Shown here in pieces: positions 9,694 to 18,783 of a DNA stretch of 19,211 bases. The position numbers and the translations under genes are program-made. Source of the DNA: Cudoniella acicularis (taxonomy: Eukaryota; Ascomycota; Leotiomycetes; Helotiales; Helotiaceae); the NCBI GenBank assembly GCA_013054445.1, contig JAAMPI010001125.1, forward strand, positions 1 through 19,211. The letters run 5' to 3'. The first letter of the stretch is position 1, and the number at the start of each line of letters is the position of its first letter. The notes below the pieces were generated by a model. That model was not told the DNA's origin. It saw only the letters and a program-made list of their open reading frames with translations, and made no database searches.

Positions 9694-9842
9694 GGTTTTG
9701 TTCATGAAGAAGGTTAAAGCATACTAGGATAAAAACAAAGGTAACTTTCGGATGTTACGTGAATTAGCATTAGTTTATATTTTATAAGACATACTTATTT
9801 GTTTAACAGTAGTACTACTATACTCCCTAAATTCTAAAATTC

Positions 9843-10677
9843 AAAAGAATCAGAGTAGCCAATAAGTCAGTTAATGATATCAACAGTTATAAGTCAGCAA
9901 TTTAAGCCAATCAGTTGATTATTTTCCCTGACTTAAGTCTGTCAGTTGACGAATTCTCGACTTATCATTCGCTGATTAGTTAAATAATTAAAATATTTAG
10001 ATTTTGGAGCCTGTTTTAGGGGGGATTCGGGGGGACTTTGGGGCCTAATGAGCCTGGTCAGATAAGTCTGTATTTTAGGGTATTTTACTAGTAAATCTAA
10101 ATTTAAAAGTTAGTGAGTAGAAAGTACCTTTGCATTTAATAACTCATAATTATAAAATTTTATATTATAATTATTCCTAGTTATTTTATAACATTTAAGT
10201 GATCGCGACAACTTTAATTTTCGGAAGCCTCCTAAAGGTGGGGTCGCGAAGCCTGAAAATCGCTTAAAAGTGGCCTGAAAACACTGACTTATCTGACTTG
10301 GCTGGTAAGTATAGGGTATTCGGCCTGAATTTTAGGGTATTTGAGGCACGATCGCGGGGTCGTATACCTGAATTTAAGGGTATTGTCGGCCTGAATCGCT
10401 AGGTCGTTTAAAGGACCCTTGAATTTTAGAGGGTCCTAAGTATAATAATTAAATATTTCCTTCTTTTACTAGCTTTTATAGATATAAAGACTAATAAAAA
10501 AAGGCAAAATATCTAAAAAATACTTAAGTAAAAAAAAACAAAAAAAAAACATATATACTATCTATAATATAAGGTCGCTGATTAGTGACTGACAAGTTTT
10601 ATTAGTTGGTCAGTCAGTTTAAATATATCTTCAACTGACAACTGACTAACTGACTTATTAGCTACTCTAAAAAGAAT
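9843..10677. mobile_element. Non-autonomous hAT-type transposable element (MITE-like) with 8-bp target-site duplication
   Basis: The element occupies 9851-10669 (819 bp). Its left end is CAGAGTAGCCAATAAGTCAG. The right end, read inward on the minus strand from 10669, is TAGAGTAGCTAATAAGTCAG. The match extends to 23 bp with two mismatches (9851-9873 and 10647-10669). The ends fit the YAGRG start of hAT-family elements. Immediately outside, AAAAGAAT is present at both 9843-9850 and 10670-10677, a perfect 8-bp duplication as hAT transposases make. Subterminal regions are packed with GTCAGT/ACTGAC words, and TCGCTGATTAGT occurs near both ends (9969 and 10575). No ORF of transposase size exists inside, so movement would depend on an enzyme encoded elsewhere. 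The interior is AT-rich with several TTTAGGGTATT-like words and a G-rich patch near 10018-10045. Confidence 0.9.
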
Positions 10678-11288
10678 GACTACTAAATATAAAACTAAAC
10701 CACTTACTCACTTTTTTACCTATGATAGACATATGTCTTTCCTATAGAAGTCTATTAAACATAAGTTACAAACAAAAATCCTTTTCAAGCGTGTAATATA
10801 TATACCAAACACCCTCAACCCCCACGCACACCCCTCCACCTCCTTCACCCTCCAAGCCGTAGTAAAATTAAACAAACACACACGCCAACGCGGAAAACTC
10901 ACCACAAGAATGTTTCTTTAGGGATTATCGTCGATTTTTGGCTTGTCTCTTGTTAACAGCCTCTCGAGCAGAGATATTTATATCCCCTCTCCCGCCCTCT
11001 AAGAAAAAAGGGGATCAGAATGGATTTGATACAGTTTAAAGTGTGATAAGGGAGTTCGCATTCACCTGATTCCTCAATTCAATAATTGAATAACTGAATA
11101 ATTAACACAGTACGGACTACGTGACTTTTTGCGCACGAGAACCACCCTCCTCCCTTTCCTCCCCTCCTTCCAAGATTGAAAAACAACCACCCTGCTCCAT
11201 ACCACCATACCAAACCATCCCATCCGACAAAAATGGAAAGGCGAAAGCCAAAAAAGGTAGACAAAAAGAAAAGAAAGTCGACCTCTAC
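10678..11288. other. Intergenic region between the hAT-type element and the methyltransferase-like gene
   Basis: No gene is supported. The part next to 11289 is the 3' side of the minus-strand gene and probably contains its 3' UTR and polyadenylation signals. AT-rich words near 11070-11105 (AATTCAATAATTGAATAACT) form a weak palindrome but no clear terminator or element end. Confidence 0.4.
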
Positions 11289-13397
11289 CTACTGAGAAGC
11301 ATTCCTCTTCACAGCATCAATAATAACATATTCCCAACACGTCCTCATCCTCTCGCACTCCTCAATAATACTCGCATCCTCCCACCACCACTTCTCAGCC
11401 TGCACATACCCACCCCACATCTCTTTCCACAACATCCTGCCTACCACACTCTTTAACTCTTGCTTGGCGATTTGGCCCCTCTCGACCCCTATTTTGGCGT
11501 TGGTAATTGAGTTTTTGTCAAGCAGACCTTCAACTTCCTTAGCGTTAACGGACGCGAGGAAAGGAACTGTAAGGCGTGTACTTCCTTCTGCGCGGAGGTC
11601 AACGTCTTGCAGCCAAGCAGGAAAGAGCCGCGAAGGGTTGATGCATCGGAATTGTTTCTCCAGATGTAGGATCAGGTGATCGTCGAGCCAGGCGCGAAGG
11701 CGGGGTCCCAGTGTTGAGGGTAGGGGTGAGGGGTCTAGGATTGTGAGGTGCAATGTTCCGTTGGGGAGGAGAGTGCGGTGGCATTCTTTGAGGACTTGGG
11801 GGAGGGAAGCTGCGGGGAAGAGAGCCGGTAGGGAGAAAGCGGAGACTGATGAGAACTGGTTGGGGGCGTATGGAAGTTGAGATGTTGGTCCTGTTACTAG
11901 GAGAGGATGGATGTTTGGGTAGCATTTGGGTGAGAGGGGGTTGGAGGAGAGGTGATGCACTTCGGTTGCGCTTGTAAGTGCGGTGAGGAAGGATGCGGAA
12001 GCTGGATTGCACGTGAGCTGGCGTTAGCGAGAGCGACGTCTGTTACTTACCATGATTCTCGAAAAGAGATAAAACTTTCACAGGCTCAGTCGTTGGAAGT
12101 GTTGATTCCAATGATCCGCCGGTTTTTGCCTTCAGATCTCGTAATGCAAACAACATCCATCTTTGCTTCTCCAGTTCCAACTCTCGGTAAACGGACGCAT
12201 CAGCGACTTCCATCCACTCTTCCTTAAGACGTTCTAGGATTATCTTCGCACTTGCAGCCTCCATCCTCCGAATCGTCCTTTGTAGGTGACTGAGTTCAGG
12301 CGGTGGCCTTTGCCTCTTTGCGCGTGTTGTTTGGAATGGAGATCCCATTAATTTGGGCGCGGCCAAATTTGGTCTCATCTCTGGATATTCCCATGCCATA
12401 AGTGGCTCCCAAGAGTCTTGTCTACTTGGAGCTTGTGACGCTGCGGAGCAGCGATTTTCTTGGATCTCAGAATCTCTCCTCTCGACATATCTGGATTCAA
12501 CGGGCTTTCTAACGATCGGCTTCGTGTATATCTCCGGCAACTTGAGGTGTGGGATCGGGAAATCGTAAGTCGAGGGTGTTGCCCTAGATGTATTAGTGTC
12601 GGTGTTCTTGCTTGTCTGTTTATCATACTTACGGATTGGTGGGCGAGTCCCCAGCTTGAAAGGGTATAGTCTCAGTAGCAGAGACATGGAAAACAGTTGA
12701 TGCCTGTTCGGCCGGTTGGATACCATCTCGAGGAGAAGTGGTGATATCTGTTCCTCTGGTAGCAAAGGTGTTCGGGCTCATTGGCTGATCGCATGTTTTC
12801 CTAGGCGGGGAGTCTAGCATAGAGCCCCATGACGACTGTGTTGCTGTCGATCTCCCCGTTCTTGCTGAGAAGACAGACTCGGCAGCTGAGGAAAAGTCAG
12901 CCTAGCCAGTGAAATCAAGCATAGAACCCACCTTCTGATGTGCTGGAGAATTCAGAGTCTCGATCATACGGTGGATCGGCAAAGAAACCATTGGCAAGAA
13001 TCCGTGTAGTAGTAGTACCTGGTTTTGAAGGCTCGTGGATGGAGGAATCTGAAGCAACCGTGTAGCTTGACACCCTCCTGGAAGCTTTCGTCGCTTCATC
13101 ATTCTTCAACGCAGACGGCTTTGAATGCGAGCCTCTTCTGGCAAGGCCTCCTTTCCTACCGCCCAATAGTGACAAGAGCGTAAGCCGGGTATGATCTGGA
13201 GAGGTTTGTGTTGATCCGGAGCTTCGAACCGATGATCCTCTAGATACTCCAGTATTCCCGCTGGCTTGCCCACCGTCTGGACCACTGCTCTGTCCATTGT
13301 TTTGCCCAACATTCTGCCCGGAATTGTGCTGTTCTTTTCGACTCTTCCGTTGGCCAACGGTCTCCCGCTTAGGATCAGTCCATGATATATCGAACAT
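11289..13397 (-). CDS. SAM-dependent methyltransferase-like protein
   Basis: Four exons (13397-12932, 12885-12633, 12583-12051, 12001-11289) with introns of 46, 49 and 49 nt, all GT...AG, join in frame to give 654 residues. The start is MFDISWTDPKRETVGQRK, which fits as a fungal N-terminus and is preceded by AAAA. Residues 1 to about 330 look disordered: a Gly/Gln-rich repeat (GQNVGQNNGQSSG), many Ser/Thr/Pro, basic patches. A charged helix follows (about 335-400, with LERLKEEWMEVADASVYREL). The last ~240 residues resemble the class I methyltransferase fold: LKECHRTLLPNGTLHLTILD is the usual strand-4/5 signature and is followed by LGPRLRAWLDD. The expected Gly-rich SAM motif I is not evident near VKVLSLFENH, so catalytic activity is uncertain. 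The ORF on the opposite strand at 11121-11456 is a mirror reading. Confidence 0.85.
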
Positions 13398-13914
13398 TTT
13401 TATCTGTAAAAGGATCTGCAAACGGGTGAAGAAACAAACGGCGAGTAGATGATGATGCACGAAACCCACGAGGGCTAATCCCAGAGAAATCACCTATGTG
13501 ATGAATTGGAGGCTGTATATAACGAATGCTGGAAAGCAGAGACGAGGAAAAAGAAGGCTTTTGTGACAGATGTTTGGTGAAACTGGCAATCCACGAGCTT
13601 GCGCCCCAAACAATGAGGAGGATGCCTCCCTTCCATATGGAAGCAAGACATTCGCAGCACATGGGCCGCTTGCGATTTCTCTGTTGCCGTTGCTGTTACC
13701 GTCGACATATCTTGTGCTGCTGCTTTGCTGGCCTCTATTGGGGATGATACGCAAAAGACTGGGCTGCACGCTTCCGGCCAGCCTTCAGGGTCTGAGGTGT
13801 GAGTGGCGTTCGATAGCGGCCAGTTTTTTTGCTTGTTGGATCACAGCACTATCGACGATGTGACAAAGTGAGGTGAGATGAAGCAAAAAAAAGGTTGTAC
13901 TGGGAATGGGCGTG
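13398..13914 (-). promoter_or_regulatory. 5' leader and promoter region of the methyltransferase-like gene
   Basis: There is no convincing gene in this stretch; overlapping short ORFs (13490-13769 minus, 13526-13863 plus) look like chance readings. On the minus strand a GTGATTTCTCTGG donor near 13495 and a TTTGCAG acceptor near 13418 could delimit a 5'-UTR intron just upstream of the ATG. No specific transcription factor site is claimed. Confidence 0.3.
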
Positions 13915-13986
13915 GTTGGACAGGTTGGACAGGATGAGTAGGATGGGCAGGATGGGCAGGATGGACAAGATGGACAAGTTGGACAG
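13915..13986. repeat. 9-bp minisatellite, eight units
   Basis: Eight head-to-tail 9-mers run without interruption. Two GTTGGACAG units are followed by GATGAGTAG, two GATGGGCAG, two GATGGACAA and a final GTTGGACAG. Because the unit is a multiple of three, the minus strand reads as a Cys-Pro-Ser/Thr repeat, but the surrounding frame has no gene-like context. The location is about 520-590 bp upstream of the methyltransferase-like gene start. Confidence 0.92.
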
Positions 13987-14086
13987 CGGGGGCCAGCCAT
14001 ATTGCCATGGCATGGCATGGTCCCATAGAGGGGTCGGGAGTGTGGAATAATCACGTACCGGGCCTGTGGTCAGCGAGGCGGGGGAG

Positions 14087-14262
14087 AAAAGGGGACGTGG
14101 GTTGACTACAACCTACATGCCCTTTTATTGTTAAATGACGCAACGGGCTTGAACCAATTAGAGGCTAGGAGGAGATCTCCTAACTAGGTGATTGGTCAGA
14201 CCACTCGGGATTTCGACAGTGTTTGGACTCGCCTAACAATTAAAAGGGGACGTGGGTTGACT
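14087..14262. repeat. Compound fold-back structure: one motif in direct, inverted and direct orientation around a central palindrome
   Basis: A 21-bp sequence (AAAAGGGGACGTGGG then TTGACT) occurs identically at 14087-14107 and 14242-14262. Between them, 14109-14128 carries a related inverted copy (CAACCTACATGCCCTTTTA), so the left pair can form an 18-bp stem with 15 matches and a 4-nt loop. The inverted copy also pairs with the right direct copy, and that pairing continues into TTGTTA, making arms of roughly 25 bp. In the centre, 14153-14196 is an imperfect palindrome with ACCAAT and ATTGGT at its ends and a perfect AGGAGATCTCCT in the middle. It may be a small fold-back element or a symmetrical promoter element carrying divergent CCAAT boxes. 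Confidence 0.7.
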
Positions 14263-14472
14263 GGAGTTCCAGCGTCCAGGCCAGCTCAGCATAGCCGAAC
14301 CAACGGCGTGCTGTACAGTAGCGAGGTGATCAGTAACAAACGCCGCCAAAAACTTCCCCTCTTCTCCTCTGCTTCTTTCACTTTTCTTCTTCCCATATCA
14401 CCATCACAGATTCACCACAACCACCACAACCACCACATGAACCACTCGCTACTCCAGTAGCCAGCATCCTCG
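14263..14472 (+). promoter_or_regulatory. Probable transcript leader with a pyrimidine-rich tract and a 7-codon upstream ORF
   Basis: From 14355 to 14400 the plus strand is CT-rich (CTTCCCCTCTTCTCCTCTG), followed by CACAACCACCACAACCACCAC and ATG at 14438. Such tracts are common just upstream of fungal start codons. That ATG opens only a short ORF (MNHSLLQ, stop at 14459), and a second ATG at 14473 starts the next candidate reading. Nothing else is supported here. Confidence 0.35.
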
Positions 14473-15074
14473 ATGGACTTGAATCACTCGGCCACTGCAT
14501 ATGCATCTCTGCAGCTTCGGGACCTTGAGCGCAATCTATATGCAGGAGCTGCGAACGGTGGAAGCTGGCAGAAGATACCCTCGACAGCGATCCTGGATCT
14601 GCTGCATTCCAGCGGTCGCGATTGACTGTTGTACCCCATGAGAATGACGAAGATCAGCGCGCCGCCCGATATACAGAGGCACAGCATCGCACAAGGGAAC
14701 ACAATCGTCGCCGGCAGCTGCGCGACAGACAGCCCGCGGAAAGCTGCCGAATTGATTTGGAAGCCAATGGCTGAAGCCCTGAAGCGGGTGCTGGAGGCAG
14801 GCCAGTCCCGGCTTGTCATCGTCCAAATGTTGCGATGGCGATGGCGTCGTGGAGTGAGACAGATCTCCCTAGATGCGTCCACTGGATCCAGCCATTGACG
14901 AAGCCGTTGCATGGCATGATCTGGCGATGCGCTCGATTTGTCGTACTGGGGCTGAACTCTATCTGAACGCGAGAAGCTATCTTGGACTCTCAGTATCTTG
15001 TCTGCGACTCCGGGGTAGACATCTGCGAAACTTGGGCGAATAGAGCCCGCTGATGACAGACACGCTGCAGGCAC
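14473..15074 (+). pseudogene. Broken coding-like sequence, unrecognised
   Basis: An ATG at 14473 opens 50 codons (MDLNHSATAYASLQLRDLER...) to a TGA at 14625. From about 14540 another plus frame continues as a highly charged segment (PHENDEDQRAARYTEAQHRT, REHNRRRQLRDRQ) to a TGA near 14790. A third segment near 14873-15032 reads PLDPAIDEAVAWHDLAM and ELYLNARSYLGLS. The pieces are GC-richer than the flanks and have coding-like composition, but they lie in different frames and I found no convincing introns joining them. The simplest reading is a gene broken by indels and stops; an unrecognised spliced gene is the alternative. The minus strand of the same region has a 196-residue ORF (14484-15074) that I regard as a mirror reading, though its hydrophobic stretch leaves some doubt. 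Confidence 0.3.
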
Positions 15075-15540
15075 CGGCCGGCCTCCTGAATTTCCTCATA
15101 TATCGGTTTCCATATCCATCTCCTTGCATGGCGTTGTGCTTCCTGTCAACCAGGGAACACTTTACCTATGAGTCTCCTGCTCGCAACTTCTTTTGCTGCC
15201 ATACACGGCTTTTCGCAGTTTTTGGGTTTCAGCTCATTCCGGGACCAAGTGTAGTCCTACCGTGCCACTGAATTCTGTCGGCCTCTGCGGATATTGCCAA
15301 ATTGGCCCGCCTAGTGGCGGCCCCTTGGAGCAGTAACTGGTTCCCAACTCTAGGGCCCGGACCGAATCCACTTGGAGACTTCGCTCCCGTATTTGCTTTC
15401 CCTCCCGCCTTCATTAACCGTTGTTGACAGGAACTGTCAGAAGAAAATTGGTTGTTTTCCATTTGACACTGCCGTTTGTATAACTTTCAGCCCCCGCCCA
15501 CGTTTTCTACATGTGCAGGAATTGAATCAACTTCAAAATC
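15075..15540 (+). promoter_or_regulatory. Promoter and leader region of the purine permease gene
   Basis: The region contains an inverted repeat TGACAG-GAA-CTGTCA at 15425-15439, about 100 bp before the start codon, which could form a small hairpin or a dimer-binding site. A sequence close to but not matching the TCGG-N6-CCGA site of the Aspergillus purine regulator UaY is at 15278-15291 (TCGGCCTCTGCGGA). The function of either is unproven. ORFs in this stretch (15229-15462 minus, 15372-15656 plus) look non-coding. Confidence 0.35.
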
Positions 15541-17597
15541 ATGCTGTCAATGAAGGAATCAATCAGGTCGTTCGATGCGAAGATTTCTTCGTCGACTTTC
15601 GGGAGAGTCTTTCGACTCGAAGGTTCTGGCCATGTAAGTTCTTCGGAGAATTTTGAAAATTCCCGCTCATAGTTTTTAGGAAAAAGAGCGCAAGGGCTCC
15701 AGATTTTTGACGGAGATCCGAGCGGGATTGACAACATTCTTTACTATGGCATATATAATAGCCGTTAATGTTGGTGTAGAACCCCGCAAGAAATTTCCCT
15801 GCTGACCTTGCAAGTCGTCTATCCTCAGTCAGAGTGGAGGGACATGTGTTTGTACGAGCACGAGTGATCCCACCTGCTTAACAGATGTCCCATATAATAA
15901 TTGCTTGATTGGTGAGTTCAGCTCTTGGTTTTGGTAGCAAAGCCTAACATGTAAAGGTGTAAAAAGGGATCTCGTCACAGCAACAGCAGTGATCGCGGGA
16001 ACCGGATCCATTGCATTTGGTTTCTTGACAAACCTGCCAGTTGCTTTGGCGTAAGAACTCTCCATTCTATCGATGACTTCGTCTAACAATTTACAGACCT
16101 GGTATGGGGCTCAATGCCTATTTCACCTACCAAGTTGTTGGCTTTCATGGAACTGGCCCTGTTACCTATCGATTGGCTCTAACGGCTGTCTTCATTGAAG
16201 GTTTTGTTTTCGTTTTTCTCTCTCTTATTGGCATGCGACAATGGCTTGTCAGAATCATACCTGCGTCTGTTAAGGTCGCAAGTGGTGTTGGAATTGGTCT
16301 TTTCCTCACAACAATTGGCATGTCGTCCTCTGGTATTGGAATGATTTCGGACGGGAGTGATACACCTACAACCTTGGCAGGTTGCCCTGCTCAGTACATT
16401 GATCCAACAACGGGCTCATGTACGAGCCATCTAATGTCTAGCCCAACTGTATGTTTATCGTTCAATCTTTCGTTATCGTGCTAATTCAGTCAGATGTGGA
16501 TTGGTATAATGTGCGGAGGGGTGTTGACTGCATGGCTCATGTCGTATCGAGTCAAATCAGCGATCATTATTGGTATATCTGTGGTTTCTATTATGTCCTG
16601 GCCGTATGTATCTCCCCTTTCGGTGCTGACGAAGCTAACATCTGGAAGCCGTGACACGCCCTTTACTTATTTCCCGCACACCGATGACGGCGACCAGATG
16701 TTTGATTTCTTCAAAAAGGTCGTCGACTTTCATCCAATTCAGAATATCCTCGCTGCTCAAGATTGGGATGTCTCTGCAGCAGGAGGCCACTTTGTCCTCG
16801 CTCTGTTCACATTCCTCTACGTCGATATCATCGATGCAACAGCGACTCTGTACTCAATGGCACGCTTCTGCGGTGTCGTAGATCCCGACTCTGGCGACTT
16901 TCCCCGTTCAACGTTAGCATACTGCTGCGACGCAATGACCATTTCCATCGGCTCGCTCTTTGGCTGCTCGCCGTCAACCGCATTCATCGAATCGGGAGCA
17001 GGAATCACCGAAGGCGGCCGCACAGGTCTTACCGCCATCACGACGGGAACTTGCTTTCTTATCTCCATCTTTTTTGCGCCAATCTTCGCCTCCATCCCGC
17101 CCTGGGCCACGGGCTGCACACTCATTCTCGTCGGCTGCATGATGATGCGCCAAGTCACCTCCGTAAACTGGGCGTTCATCGGCGATGCTCTTCCAGCTTT
17201 CGTGACCATCGCTGCGATGCCACTCACGTACTCCGTCGCCTACGGTCTCATTGCCGGTCTTTTCACCTACACCGCCCTCAATGGGCTCATCTACATCACG
17301 AAGAAACTCTCAGGAGGCATGATCCAACCTCCCGACGCGGACGCAGCCGAATACTGGACGTACAAACCTAACGGTAGTCACCCACCCTGGTTTATTCGTG
17401 TGGCGCAGGGGAAATTGTGGACGGGCGAGTTGGATGAAACGAGGAGTGTGGGGGTTAGTGAGCGGGAGTTGGTCATTAATGGTATTGGGGGCGCAAGAGA
17501 GGGGTTCGGTGGTGATCGAGAGGGTAGGGAAATCTGTAGTCGGTCTGGTGAGAGGGTGGATCTTCCTCTTCCTGTTGAGAAGGGAGGGCTTGCTTAA
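15541..17597 (+). CDS. azgA: AzgA-type hypoxanthine-adenine-guanine/H+ symporter
   Basis: Proton-coupled plasma-membrane purine transporter of the AzgA (NCS2-like) family. Seven exons: 15541-15633, 15680-15769, 15815-15911, 15957-16050, 16097-16448, 16494-16603 and 16649-17597. The six introns are 46, 45, 45, 46, 45 and 45 nt. They join in frame to 594 residues, near the ~580 of Aspergillus AzgA. The family start FRLEGSGHEKERKGSRFLTE-IRAGLTTFF is intact. By my count the residues reported as important in Aspergillus AzgA are present: Gly129 and Asn131 in PGMGLNAY, an Asp at 338 (FLYVDIIDATATLYS) and a Glu at 393 (AFIESGAGITEGGRTG). Hydrophobic segments fit about 12-14 helices. The ATG at 15541 has A at -3; a second in-frame ATG is at 15550. 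The 16604-16648 intron is a multiple of three and has no stop, so a naive ORF runs through it; removing it restores SWPRDTPFTYFPHT. The C-terminal ~50 residues are charged and probably cytosolic. Confidence 0.95.
16604..16648 (+). other. azgA: In-frame 45-nt intron inside azgA
   Basis: The donor GTATGT, a GCTAAC branch-like sequence and the acceptor GGAAG flank 45 nt that contain no stop and keep the frame. Reading through it adds 15 residues between SWP and RDTPFTYFPHT, at a point where AzgA family members have no insertion. Splicing gives the expected SWPRDTP. Retention in some transcripts would still make a full-length but altered protein. Confidence 0.8.
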
Positions 17598-18783
17598 TCT
17601 CACCATCAGTAGGTATGCCGGTGAATGAGTCAGTGATGACGGATGATGATATGAAGAACATGAATGTGTTTACGAGATCAGATCAGATCAAATCAGAATG
17701 ATCATCTGTAATAGAAAGCAAGCAGGCGGGCGATATCATGGGGTTTTGGAAAGGTTGAAATGGTCGGCTAGTTGGCATGTATCAATATTTGCTTTACTTT
17801 ACTTGGCGATTTTTGGGGTACGCACTCACTACCCAAAAGCAGGCAGGCAGGCGTATGTACTTTGCTTCTGCGGGGGATATCAGGAGGGAATGGAGGGGAT
17901 CTCCGGAATATGATTGTACTGTACTATATGCTATATATTATTATTTTTTCTTTCTCGTCTGTTCGTTTGTTCGTTGTGTTTCTTCATTCTTCAATGCTTG
18001 GGTTCTTGACTTCTTGATTTCTTCATTGCCGTGTTTATTATATTGTCGCTGTCATTTCTTTTTATTTTAGAGGGCTCATGGGGCGGAGGAATTTGTTATA
18101 TCGATCTCTGACTAGCCTGTTGTGTGTTAATTTTGAACTCGTTCGTGGTTTAAGATGGATGGATGGATGGATGGATGGGTAGACGGCTACGCATCTCCCT
18201 CTTTTTCATTGGTACCGGTTCTTGGAATGGAATGTCAGCAAATCGGATGAAAAGCAAAGGCAAGCAGGTGAAAAGAAGTAGCATGCGATGCGATTACTAC
18301 TACTACGACGATTTATTTCTATCCCTGTCTGCCATTTTCATAAATGTCAAAATCGTGATCTGAAAATCGTAATCTGAAGTAAAGTAAAGTGGATAAAAAC
18401 CAAAAATTTATTAGCAAGAAAGCAAGTGCTTTCATCCCATCATATTGCATTCTCTTCCTCTCCGCCCACAGCATAATAGCAAGATGCACAGCACACCCCT
18501 TTTTTGGCCCCTTTCATTCCTCTACCGTGGCGGATTATCTCCCTCTTTCTCATGAAAGCAAAAGAAAAAAAAAAAATAAAGGAGAAAAAGAAAATGGAAA
18601 TGTTCCAGAATACACTATCCCCGTTCCAAAGCATGAGCGAGTGAATGAATGGATGGATGGATGAGAATATAAGAAAAAAGGAGGAAATTTCATCGCTATC
18701 ACCGCCACATCAGAACCGCCACGGCGCAACAACACCTCCCCGACCATCAACCCTCCCCAAACCTCACCCACAACCAATCCATC
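17598..18783. other. Convergent intergenic region with simple repeats
   Basis: This region separates the 3' ends of azgA (plus) and the gene at the right edge (minus). No gene is supported. Visible features are short CAGG repeats near 17842, a T-rich stretch at about 17940-18070, a GATG run at 18154-18179, and a second GAAT/GGAT run at 18640-18664. A 13-nt A run starts near 18565. These are probably 3' UTRs and intergenic microsatellites. Confidence 0.5.
18154..18179. repeat. GATG tetranucleotide microsatellite
   Basis: Six consecutive GATG units followed by GG make up this run. A related shorter tract (GAATGAATGGATGGATGGAT) lies at 18643-18662, in the same intergenic region, so the two may share an origin. 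Confidence 0.9.

Noticed and set aside
10060..10380. TTTAGGGTATT words resembling telomere repeats
   Set aside because: They are dispersed within the hAT-type element, are not tandem TTAGGG arrays, and are interrupted by other sequence.
11060..11105. AT-rich palindrome AATTCAATAATTGAATAACT as a terminator or element end
   Set aside because: It is an expected kind of structure in AT-rich intergenic DNA, with no matching partner or target-site duplication.
11121..11456. 111-residue plus-strand ORF opposite the methyltransferase-like gene
   Set aside because: It overlaps the terminal exon of a well-supported spliced gene on the other strand and is Pro/His/Leu-rich with no motif.
14484..15074. 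196-residue ORF on the minus strand
   Set aside because: It overlaps plus-strand segments with better coding character and a typical leader. Its composition (Arg/Ser-rich with one hydrophobic patch) shows no family motif, so it is treated as a mirror reading.
15278..15291. Possible UaY purine-regulator site upstream of azgA
   Set aside because: The site reads TCGG-N6-CGGA, whereas the reported consensus is TCGG-N6-CCGA. The second half fails, so it is only mentioned and not called.
16763..17371. 202-residue His/Arg-rich ORF on the plus strand in another frame
   Set aside because: It lies wholly within the last azgA exon, and its His/Arg-rich composition is what a shifted reading of that exon gives.
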